This document shows positions 1-10,600 of a stretch of 64,000 bases of DNA, piece after piece (positions within the stretch are counted from its first letter, which is position 1; every line of letters begins with the position of its first letter). The notes below the pieces were generated by a model. The model was not told the DNA's origin, did no database searches, and saw only the letters and a program-made list of their open reading frames with translations. The stretch spans positions 72,840,269 through 72,904,268 of the forward strand of contig CM022946.1 in the NCBI GenBank assembly GCA_012931725.1, given 5' to 3'. The translations under genes and the position numbers were made by a program. Source of the stretch: Litsea cubeba. Its lineage: Eukaryota > Streptophyta > Magnoliopsida > Laurales > Lauraceae.

Positions 1-881
1 GATTCCAGCGGCTTGCTAGAGCATCCCTGCAGTGTATTCCCATTGTGCAGGAGAACGGGCGAATGGGAAGTGCTCGTATACCCAAGCCTACAAATGACAA
101 ATATTAATAATTATACAATCCTTATATCAATTATAATGGAAAAGGTATATACATATATAAAATGTACTAGTCTTACCGTGAGCAGTGTCAAATATCCAGC
201 AATCTGTCGCACATCTGCCATCGTGGCGATCCCCAACTGGCGATACAGATACGCCAGTGCGGCAGCCCCCCATCCGTAATGACGGACCCGTGGCAGGTCC
301 ATCAATAGTGATAAGTAGTAGATAGGGACTTGAGTGGCGGACTTATCAGTGGATAGTGTACAGCCCAACATATAAAGAAGATAGCCTCTGGCTGCACACT
401 CTACCTCCTCAACCGACGACGCAGGAGTCACATCGCCGCACGCCCGTTGGATCCACCCCATCCTCACTACCCCACCCCGTGCCAGGTTCAACTCTACTGT
501 CGCAGATTCCCTATCCACACCCAGTCCTAACTCGAGTAGATCTACTTGGTCAGTAAATCCCATACTAGTAGATATGTGGACAGGAAGTCCAGTGACTGGG
601 ATGCCGAGTAGAGAACTCACATCATCTAATGTGATCGTCATCTCCCTAAACGGCATGTGGAAGGTATTGGTCTCGGGCTGCCATCTCTCTACAAAGCTCG
701 AGACCAAGGGGCAGGAGATATATCGGTAGCTGAAATGCCTCAGGTCTGCCAATCCAGACTCTTCTATGATAGCGCGAAAGAGAGGTACCTCAAGATCAAG
801 ACGATCTCCAAGGAGAGGTATGTACCAGTCCTTCAGCTGGCGCCAATGACTGATACATTTGAGCGGGCCACGTTCCTGCAC
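1..881 (-). pseudogene. Plant mobile domain (MAIN-like) gene, 5'-truncated by window edge, copy 1 of a tandem exon array
   Basis: The minus strand encodes an aminotransferase-like plant mobile domain (PMD). The main exon runs from about 875 (after an acceptor ending TGTGCAG) to 177, where a GTAAGA donor follows an in-phase codon. The next exon starts at 87 after a TTTGTAG acceptor and reads AWVYEHFPFARSP, the usual PMD continuation. Visible PMD hallmarks are SFVERWQPETNTFHMPF followed by EMTITLDDVSSLLGIPVTG. Codon 24 of the second exon is TAG (16-18), so this copy may be a pseudogene, or an unseen splice may avoid the stop. PMD proteins of the MAIN/MAIL1 group act in the nucleus and are linked to transposon silencing in Arabidopsis; PMD segments also occur inside plant transposons. 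Nothing here shows whether this copy is expressed. The family assignment is firm and the functional status is not. Confidence 0.7.
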
Positions 882-1004
882 ATTATAAGTATAGTATAAA
901 TCTTCATTAACATCTGGTATTATATAAAGAATTACTTAAAACATATAAAGAATTAACGTGTACCTCCCCGTCCCATATGGATATGGCCACGTGAGTCCTA
1001 ACAC

Positions 1005-1493
1005 TCACAAGGACGGACTCATCGGCCGGACTGCCAGGAATAGGGCCATCCACACCCGTCGGATCCACCCCATCCTCACTACCCCACCCTGTGCCAGGTT
1101 CAACTCTGCTGTCTCAGATTCTCTATCCACACCGAGTCCTAACTCGAGTAGATCTACTTGGTCAGTAGATCCCATACTAGTAGATACATGGACAGGAAGT
1201 CCAGTGACTGGGATGCAGAGTAGAGAGCTCACATCATCTAATGTGATCGTCATCTCCCCAAACGGCATGTGGAAGGTATTGGTCTCGAGCTGCCATCTCT
1301 CCACAAAGCTCGAGACCAAGGGGTAGGAGATATATCGGTAGCTGAAACGCCTCAGGTCTGCCAATCCAGACTCTTCTATGACAGCGCGAAAGAGAGGTAC
1401 CTCAAGATCAAGACGATCTCCAGGGAGAGGCATGTACCAGTCCTTCAGCTGGCGCCAATGACTGATATATTTGAGCGGGCCACGTTCCTGCAC
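1005..1493 (-). pseudogene. Duplicated PMD main exon, copy 2
   Basis: This is a second copy of the PMD main exon, about 612 bp from copy 1. It again starts after a TGTGCAG acceptor (exon from about 1487) and carries the SFVERWQLETNTFHMPF and EMTITLDDVSSLLCIPVTG blocks. It departs from copy 1 after the WIRR segment, where the duplication junction introduces unrelated codons and a stop, so it lacks the C-terminal half of the domain. It differs from copies 1 and 3 by a few substitutions, for example GIPVTG to CIPVTG. A partial-exon duplication like this cannot give a full PMD protein. It could persist as an alternative cassette exon or simply as debris. Confidence 0.65.
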
Positions 1494-1616
1494 ATTACAA
1501 GTATAGTATAAATCTTCATTAACATCTGGTATTATATAAAGAATTACGTAAAACATATAAAGAATTAACGTGTACCTCCTTGTCCCATATGGATATGGCC
1601 ACGTGAGTCCTAACAC

Positions 1617-2105
1617 TCACAAGGACGGACTCATCGGCCGGACCGCCAGGAATAGGGCCATCCACACCCGTCGGATCCACCCCATCCTCACTACCCCACC
1701 CCGTGCCAGGTTCAACTCTGCTGTCTCAGATTCCCTATCCACACCCAGTCCTAACTTGAGTAGATCTACTTTGTCAGTAAATCCCATATTAGTAGATACA
1801 TGGACAGGAAGTCCAGTGACTGGGATGCCGAGTAGAGAACTCACATCATCTAATGTGATCATCATCTCCCCAAACGGCATGTGGAAGGTATTGGTCTCGG
1901 GCTGCCATCTCTCCACAAAGCTCGAGACCAAGGGGCAGGAGATATATCGGTAGCTGAAACGCCTCAGGTCTGTCAATCCAGGCTCTTCTATGATAGCGCG
2001 AAAGAGAGGTACCTCAAGATCAAGACGATCTCCAGGGAGAGGTATGTACCAGTCCTTCAGCTGGCGCCAATGACTGATACATTTGAGCGCGCCACGTTCC
2101 TGCAC
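1617..2105 (-). pseudogene. Duplicated PMD main exon, copy 3
   Basis: The third copy of the PMD exon starts at about 2099 after the same acceptor and ends at the same junction stop as copy 2. It keeps SFVERWQPETNTFHMPFGEM and the SSLLGIPVTG block. Upstream on the minus strand, an ATG at 2221-2219 opens a short basic peptide (MSRRPARRIGG) that could be the gene's first exon, but I could not find a donor that joins it in frame. The domain is recognised from its motifs; the loss of function is inferred from the truncation. Confidence 0.6.
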
Positions 2106-2315
2106 ATTACAAGTATAGTATAAATCTTCATTAACATCTGGTATTATATAAAGAATTACTTAAAACATATAAAGGTAGGCTGTGAGATGCCACCAATACG
2201 GCGAGCTGGTCTCCTCGACATATCTTCCAATCTGGATTTAAAATAAAAATCAGTAGGAAGGAAAAGCATTCTAGGAAGAAACCTTTTTATCTTGTACTGC
2301 TCGGTTCAATTGTGT

Positions 2316-2500
2316 CGTGCAAAATCGTTCTGCACGGCACAATTATTCCGTGCAACAATTTTATGCATGGTATATGTTTTCCGTGCATATTTCTTTTGCA
2401 TGGTTTACATGTTCCATGCAAAACATTTATGCACGGAAGAGTTTGTCGTGCAAAAAATCTATACACGGTAAACATTTACCGTGCAATAAATTCCTGAACG
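2316..2500. repeat. 33-bp array of inverted CCGTGCA / TGCACGG motifs
   Basis: Six units at 32-33 bp spacing each contain a CCGTGCA-type half site and, about 10-15 bp on, its complement TGCACGG (GTGCA or ATGCA at 2317, 2350, 2383, 2416, 2448, 2481). Because the period is a multiple of three, both strands carry spurious small open frames rich in HG and PC. Arrays of short motifs in both orientations are typical of subterminal transposase-binding regions of CACTA or related DNA transposons. No terminal CACTA was found next to this one, so the assignment to an element is a guess. Confidence 0.6.
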
Positions 2501-3072
2501 GTTCTGCATTGCCAAGGAGATCGTAAAAAATGCCACGAGTTTTGGTAAGTGAATAGGGTTTCAGCACTTCGAATGCACATGAATTAGCTCTTAATAAACT
2601 TATCTACTATCTAACAAAGAAATTATGACCTAAACGGAATGTAAAAATGAAAAGCAAAAGAACAAGAAGAAAAGGAAAAAGAAGAAAAAGACTCACCTGA
2701 GCATCCTGTGAAGAAGAAGAAGAAGAAGAAGCGATGTGCACTGCTTGGAGGGAGCAAGAAGAGGGAAGGCCAGAGGGGGAGAAGTTTGCTCTTTGTGCAC
2801 TGCTGCTCTTTGCTTGGTTTCTCAAAAGTGCTCCACGAGGGAAATGGAGAGGAGGAGAACGGCCTGGGTTTCTTGCGTGGGTAGTTTGGGGAATACTGTG
2901 TAAGAAAATAAAAGAGGGGGGTGAGTTCAGCAAGTGGGAGCAAACAACAATAGTAGTGGGTGCATATATAATCTCCCTTAATTGTACTCCATTTTTCTTA
3001 AATGAGTCAGGAATATATTAAAAATACACTGCATTAAATGAAGTGTAGAGTCTCCTCTATCCATGCTATAAT
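2501..3072. other. No gene recognised; purine-rich stretch and possible minus-strand 5' leader
   Basis: A GAA microsatellite lies at about 2710-2732. On the minus strand a CAG/GTGAGT donor-like site at about 2696 is preceded by a pyrimidine-rich leader, and TATATATG lies near 2966. This could be an old promoter and first exon, but no protein family is recognisable. Confidence 0.25.
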
Positions 3073-3479
3073 CAGGGGCGGCCCTGGGACAGCCCACACA
3101 GGCGGTGGGCTGGGGCCCCAAAATTTGGACATCTCAGGAGGGCCCCCAAGACAACAAAAAAAATCACCAACCCCACCTCTGCCTCGTCGAAATCTCTTGC
3201 CCAATCGAACCAAATCCCACCTGGCCACCTCTGCCTCGTCAAAATCCCTGGCCCTCCAAAAGAGCTGTGCTATTCAAACCTGATTTTCCGGCCTGAATGA
3301 CGCTGGAATCGGGTAGTCAGGCTGGAAAACTCGGTCTGAATATATTTTCTCCCTCCTAAAATCACCATTCACCACCACACCCAAACCCCAACCGCTCCTG
3401 TCCAACCTTTGTCAAAACCCCTTCGTCCCTCCAACCTCGTCCAAATCCCACCCAGCAGAAGATGAAAAAAAAAGAGAAA

Positions 3480-6221
3480 TGATCGGTCCCCAAGTGTAGG
3501 GTACGATTGTAGTAATAATCTGGTAAATCCAGGTCGATCCACAGGGAGCAATGCTTTTCAAGAAACCTTCCAACTTTGACCTGTCCTAAATAAACACTAA
3601 TCTGGCCTGAATAGAAACTAATTAAATTAGATAACTAAATATAAAATGGTTAATTACAATGCTTTCCAAAAATAAAAGAACTATTGTAATAAAGGAAACC
3701 TAATCTAAGCAATCCTAAAATATCTAAAAACGTGCAAAAGAACACACAAATCAAACGACCAATTTAATATAAAAAAAATCAAAACAAAATTTTCTAAATT
3801 AGATCCTACTTACCAAAATCTATTTTTATGCAAATATGAATGAACTATAATGCCCTAATTGCTAACAATGCAATTTTATGCAAGTTTCTAACTATATGAT
3901 GCATGCTATAAAAAATTCTAAGTATGGAAATTATTGCACAGCCCTGTTTTCACTGGACTGTACGACTGGCCTAAGATGGTGTGAACCTAAATCTAATGGC
4001 TGGGATCAATAGTCTGATGATGCATGAACACAACAAAAAAATAAAAACCAAAAAATGACTTAAAACGAAAAAGATATGATCACCTAAATATGCCTACTTG
4101 AACTATTTTGTTGCGGAAATCTGAACGCAGGCTTACCAAGTACCCCTGTTTGAGCCTCTGGTTGACATGGTTCCCGAGGTTATTTTTGGCTGAAATTCTG
4201 GGGTTTCAAAGTCCAATTACCATAGTTTAAATCTGCTATTTTTTGGACAAAAATATTAACGTTTACCTGGTTTTTAAATCATGCACTTTTGTAACCCAGT
4301 TGGGTCAATTCTGCTGAATTGTGCAGGATTTTTCACTATTCACTTATCAGATCCGAATTTAGTGTCTCTAATCAGTTGATAATCTTGTGATTTCAGAAAA
4401 AAAAACTTGTTCTAATGCAATTTCTAAATATGATGCATGTAGAAAAACACTATCCAACCATAGATTATGCAAGTAACAAAAATTGTAAGTTTCTATATGG
4501 AAAGATGCAACTTGGGGTTTCTAAATCAAGAACTTGCAAATAATAAAAAAAATGACAGGATATTAACTTTAAATAAAAACAAAAGGGGTGGAAAAAATAA
4601 AAAGCGGAAAAGATGTATCAAAGATCTAGAAACTAGACGATCATACAAGTATTGAAAATGCGATAATGAAGTCCTCTCTTCTCAGAGTAGGAAAGAAAAA
4701 AAACAAATGCAAGTGATTACCTGATGTCTCTCGACATTTAATCCATTTATTTTATTTTCAAAAACCTAGATCTAATCATGTGAAATATTGTCTCCAATAA
4801 AAACACATAAAAGAACTGGAAATAAAAAATTAAATCACTTACATAACGAGCACGCATAATCAATCCAAGTAGTGTCTTTTATTCCTTGATCTTTGAATAC
4901 AAGAAATTAAGATTCTTCCCTCCTTTTCATTCTCTCAACATGGCCTCTCAACCTATGCCTAAAAGAATTAAAAGAAAGAAGAAGAAAGGGACTTAGAGAG
5001 AAAGGTGGATGGGAGTGGAATAGAGAAAGAGAGAGCCTCCAAAATTGCTACCCAAAAGTCTTGGACGTCCAGCCCTCTTGGCTGGTTCCTTTTTATGCTT
5101 TTTGCAAATCTTTTTTTAGTAAAGAATCTCTCATCTTTAGGGCTCTTGTTTCCCTGTGTAGAGATTCTAGCTTAGGCTCCAAGCTAGCTTCTTTCTTTGG
5201 AAAGACTTTTAAATTAGAGAGATCTCCTTGCCTTATTAGGTTTCTTGATGAACACACCTTCCTTCTATAATTCCAAGAATATCTCTAAAAATTGCATGAT
5301 GATGTAGAGTGAAGAAACTTTCCAAATATTGAGATTTCTTGCAATTCCCGCCTAAAACTGTATCAGTCAACTTCTCGAGGTCATATCTCCCTCAATATAG
5401 CTCTGATTTATGTAATCTTGGGCTCCACGGATATCTACTCGAAGAGAGCTTTCCAACGGTGTCTAGATTGCGCCGATCCGACACTCCGTTTGATAATTAT
5501 GGCCATTTTAAGTTGCTGCTCCATAAAAATCCGGGAATAATTGTGCACAAATGGAAGCTTCTATGTTGGCATCCAATGGTGTGTGTGGGGTCCATGTTGG
5601 ACGTCCAAGGCATGCTTGGACTCTTTCCTTGCTTGCTTATTTGACTTTCATTTGACCTCTCTTCTCAAATTTCATCAATGTGGGTCCCATGTTGATTTCT
5701 CCTACAAATTGAAAGAAATAAATTTATTATTAATTACATGTAAGAAAATAAACATGAATAATGCATGGGACCCTACATGTCTAATGATGCACCCAAATGA
5801 CAAATTTTTCAAAAATAGCACATGGTGCCAAAAATAGCAAATATGCATTGATGAAGCCAAAAACTAATTTTTTGGGGGTGATGAATGAGATGAAAAATCC
5901 TAATTTCACAAAAGTCATGCAATTCAATGAATTTTGACCAATTCTGAACATTTTCCAAAAATATCCCTAAATACATGTAATCATGAAATTAAGTGCAATT
6001 CTATGCAATTAAACCTAATTAAGTCCACAAATGCTCATGAAATGATGACCTATTGACCTAATTTTGTGGACTTATCACACCCCTCAACCAGCTTTTTGCT
6101 AGTCCCTTTGCAAAATAAGCGACAAGGAATAAAACTCACTAAACTAATACTGAGGAAAATAAACTAATGAAGAAAACAAAATTGAAAAAAAAAACCACTT
6201 TCGCTGGCACTCTCGACCGCA
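3480..6221 (-). repeat. Athila 3' LTR
   Basis: This matches 13730-16470 almost base for base from GGTCCCCAAGTGTAGGG to CTCTCGACCGCA. Small frames inside it, such as the one at 5061-5270, recur in the other LTR and reflect repeat identity, not genes. Confidence 0.9.
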
Positions 6222-7679
6222 TTTTGCGTATGCAGTAAGCCCTTAAACCCCTACGTTCCCCCTAGTGGACGAGTTGTGCCTCGTGAGGGTTTGCAGTGAA
6301 TATACCCACAAAATTCTCTTCTTTTTTTTTTTTTCATTTTTTTCATTTTTTTTAATCCAAAGTAGAAACCTAACAAAACCATGGGAACTTTTCCAAAAGA
6401 AAATTTACAAACACCGGATTTTCTCAATTCTTGGAATTTTTTTTTCAAAGGCAAATCTTAAATTAGGTTCAAAAATCTCATCTTTTGGTTAGAAATTCTC
6501 GAAATCATGCTGGATTGATTGTGCATGGTGATAAGTGCGTATACGAAAAAACATAGGTATCAAATGATCCACCAAAAATTTCCGTGAAAACGATATTTTA
6601 TCCAAAATTCTGGGCCACCTAACCTTAGCAAAGAAAAACAGCCTTCCTCTCAAGGCGACCATGACGGCTTTCGCACTACTGTTTTTTTTTTTTAAGGCCG
6701 CAATTTTTATGAGTTTTTTTTTTTTTTTTGGAAACACACACATGTGACTGTGCAATGCCTAGGTCCCTTAAGCTCTCTAATTAACCCATGTAACGAGCGT
6801 TAGGCCAATGACTCCCAAGTCAGATGTCTTTAGGACACTAGGTATGTAAATACCCCTATGGGCTTACTGGCTCGGGTTAAAAAGGCTACGAACCCAAACT
6901 AGTCACACAACTTTTTATTCTTTTCAAGACTTATAACTAACACCTTTTTTTTTACAGTCCCCAAAACAATAGGCAGCCCTTTTCATGTGCCCGAATTAAC
7001 TCAACGGTTTGTGGCTGATCAAACCACCCATATGAGCCAGGAAACTGCGAAACTAAGGGTCGGTTTTCCATCATATTTTCAATCCAATCGTCAAAGAAAA
7101 CGGAAATCATAGCTTCACATTCGAAAACCTTGAAAACGTATACAGACTGTGTAAAAGTGAGGGATCAAATTTCAGCACTTTTTCAAAAATCCTTTCCTTA
7201 AACAAAACAATGAACCATTATATTTTTTTTCTCACCAAAAGCTTCAAAAAAATTCCAAAATTCGAGGTATCTTCGTTTTATAAAAATTCTCTCGAAATTT
7301 CCTTTTTTCTTTCAAAAACCCTAAAACCAACAGAACTAACAAAAATTTTCAAAAGTTTTAGAGTCTTTTTCCTAAAAAAAAACAGAAACTAAAACCCAAA
7401 CACAAAGGTGTAAAAATTCTGTCTAACAACAGACAAGTGTGCTTGTCCCCACCCCCCAACCTAGCATGAACATCGTCCTCGATGTGCAAATGAATGATAT
7501 GCATTGAACATATGAAACATGAGGAACATAAAAGTGACAGAGGGAAAAGTTTAGAAAGCACCTGAGAATTAGAAACTTTTCAGAAACCCTGTCCATGGTT
7601 AGACAAAACACACAAAAACAAACAAGAAGATCTATTTACATATGTACACATAGTTGAGCGCTGTTAGATCTAACGCTCG
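6222..7679 (-). other. Athila 3' untranslated region
   Basis: About 1.46 kb lie between the gag-pol stop and the 3' LTR. The stretch is rich in T and A runs (for example 6322-6353 and 6711-6730). No env-like frame, membrane segment or other domain is visible. A clear polypurine tract immediately before the LTR edge was not evident. Confidence 0.6.
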
Positions 7680-10600
7680 TCAGTCCTGATAGGCAGGACT
7701 AATCAGAGGTAAAATAGTGTCCTCTGAATCAAATGGCTCCAAGAATGGTTTTAGACGTTGTCCATTCACTTTGAAAACTGAACCATCCTTGGGATTCTCC
7801 AACTCAACCGCCCCGTGTGGAAAAACATGCTTAACAATAAAGGGGCCACTCCATCGAGATCTCAACTTCCCAGGAAAGAGATGCAAACGAGAATTGTAAA
7901 GAAGGACTTTTTGTGATGGGTGAAAAGTTTTTCTAAGAATGTTTTTATCATGGAAAACCTTGGTCCTTTCTTTGTAAATACGAGAATTTTGATAAGCCTC
8001 ATTGCGAATCTCTTCCAATTCATTCATTTGGAATTTCCTCTTAATTCCAGCTTTCTCCATATCAAAGTTTAGCTGCTTTAGTGCCCAATATGCTTTATGT
8101 TCCAATTCCACCGGAAGGTGGCATGCTTTCCCATAAATCAGTCTGTATGGAGACATGCCTATTGGAGTTTTGAATGCAGTGCAGTAAGCCCATAACGCAT
8201 CGTTTAGTCGAAGTGACCAATCTTTGCGAGTAGGGCTTACAGTGGTCTCCAATATACGTTTGATTTCCCGATTCGAGACCTTAACTTGCCCACTAGTCTG
8301 CAGATGATAGGGTGTAGCCACTTTGTGTGTAATTCCGTATGTTTTAAACAAAGCCTCGATTACACGATTACAGAAGCGGGTACCTCCATCACTAATGATG
8401 GCTCGTGGGGTCCCGAATCTAGAAAATATGTGCTCCTTCAGAAATTTCTTGACAACATTAGCATCATTTGCCCGACATGGGATAGCTTCAATCCACTTGG
8501 ACACATAATCAATAGCTACTAAAATGTAGAGATAACCAAAACTCGGGGGGAACGGTCCCATGAAATCTATTCCCCATACATCAAACAACTCAATGATCAA
8601 AATTGGATTCAGGGGCATCATGTTCCTTCTTGAAATGGAACCCAATTTTTGACAGTTTTCACAAGACTTGCAATATTCATGAACTTCTCTAAAAAGGGTG
8701 GGCCAGTAAATACCGCATTGTAGAACCTTAAAGGCGGTTTTTTTAGAAGAGAAGTGGCCCCCACAGGCCTGTGAATGACAAAAGGAGATGACATTGTTTT
8801 GCTCTTCATCTGGCACACACCTCCTAATGATTTGGTCTGGGCAGTATTTAAACAAAAACGGGTCATCCCAGAAAAAATGTCGGACCTCAGAAAAGAATTT
8901 ATTCCTATCTTGATTTTTCCAATGTTCTGGGACTGTGCCTATAGCAAGATAGTTGGCAATGTCTGCATACCAGGGAAGTTGGGATATTGCAAACAGTTGT
9001 TTGTCAGGGAAGTTGTCCTGGATGGGTGTGGATTCCAAAGATTCAGAAATGACAAGTCGTGATAGATGATCCGTAACAATATTTTCTACTCCCCTTTTAT
9101 CTCGGATTTCAATATCAAATTCCTGGAGTAGAAGGATCCAACGAATGAGGCGCAGTTTTGCATCCTTCTTAGAAAGAAGGTATTTCAACGCTGAATGATC
9201 GGTGAACACAATGATCTTGGATCCTAGCAAGTATGAACGAAATTTGTCTAGCGCAAAGACCACAGCCAATAATTCTTTCTCTGTGGTGGAGTAATTGATC
9301 TGTGCGCTATTCAAAGTCCGGCTTGCATAATAAATCACGTAAGGTTTCTTTTCCTTACGTTGCCCCAACACAGCCCCAACCGCATAATCACTTGCATCAC
9401 ACATAAGTTCAATGGGCAGGCTCCAGTCAGGCGGTTGCATAATCAGAGCGGAAGTCAGCATGCCCTTTAACTTGGTGAAAGCTTCGTGGCATGCCTCAGT
9501 CCACTCAAATTGAGTATCTTTTAACAGAAGGTTGCACAGTGGTCTAGAGATAGCGCTGAAATCTTTTATAAACCTTCTGTAAAAGCCTGCATGCCCTAAG
9601 AACGATCTGATATCTCTAACGGTTTTTGGGATGGGCAGATTTGAGATCAGATCTATTTTTGACTTGTCAACTTCCATTCCCTTGGATGAAACAATATGGC
9701 CAAGGACTATTCCCTGGCGAACCATGAAGTGACACTTCTCCCAATTTAGCACCAGGTTCTTCTCTTCACATCTGACAAGGACTTTTCCCAAATTACTTAA
9801 GCAGTCTTCGAAAGAATTACCGAAAATGGAGAAATCATCCATGAAGACCTCGAGGAAACGCTCCACCATGTCACTGAATATGCTTAGCATGCAGCGTTGG
9901 AAAGTAGCGGGAGCATTGCACAGTCCAAAGGGCATTTGCCGGTAGGCGAAAGTTCCGAAGGGACATGTGAATGTGGTTTTCTCTTGATCCTCAGGGGCGA
10001 TTTCTATCTGATCGTATCCTGAGTATCCATCCAAGAAGCAGTAGTATGGGTGGCCTGCTACCCTTTCCAAAATTTGGTCCAAAAAAGGTAGCGGAAAATG
10101 GTCCTTCCGTGTGACTGCATTGAGCTTTCTGGAGTCAATACATGCCCTCCAACCTGTGGGTATCCGGGTAGGGATGAGTTCATCCTTAGCATTCTTGACT
10201 ACAGTGACGCCGGCTTTCTTTGGTACGACCTGGGTAGGGCTGACCCATTGACTATCTGAGATCGGATAGATGATACCCACGTCCAAAAGTTTTAAGACTT
10301 CAGCCCTAACCCCCTCCTGCATGGTGGGGTTAAGTTGGCGTTGCATTTGTCTGGAATGTTTTGCATTTTCTTCCAGGTAAATATGGTGCGCACATACGTA
10401 AGGGTCAATGCCTTTAATATCAGCCACAGTCCATGCTATTGCACCCTTGTGCTGCTTAAGTATTTCCATTAATTGCTCCTCTTGGTCCTTGTTTAGGTGC
10501 GATGAAATTACAACTGGGAACGTTTCATCATCCCCAAGGTATGCATATTTGAGGTCAACTGGAAGGGGTTTCAACTCAGGTTTGGGTGGCCTCACCTGAG

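Larger units (their letters stand above)
442..2173. repeat. 612-bp tandem duplication of a PMD exon plus flanking intron
   Basis: The PMD exon starts are spaced exactly 612 bp apart (875, 1487, 2099). The two right-hand units (about 950-1561 and 1562-2173) are complete. The left unit (about 442-949) is joined to the remainder of the original gene. The duplicated segment includes the 3' splice site and about 120 bp of intron with an AT-rich AACATATAAAG edge. Units differ at only a few per cent of sites, so the duplications are fairly young. Confidence 0.8.

Noticed and set aside
2607..2943. Two overlapping minus-strand frames of about 106 codons, rich in Phe and Ser
   Set aside because: They reflect a pyrimidine-rich leader-like stretch with no domain; a first exon is possible but not supported.
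5061..5837. Small plus-strand frames that look conserved because they recur at 15311-16087
   Set aside because: They lie in the two Athila LTRs; their similarity is LTR identity. They are also antisense to the element.
6222..7679. Possible env-like gene in the Athila element
   Set aside because: The interval lacks any long frame or membrane segment on the sense strand.
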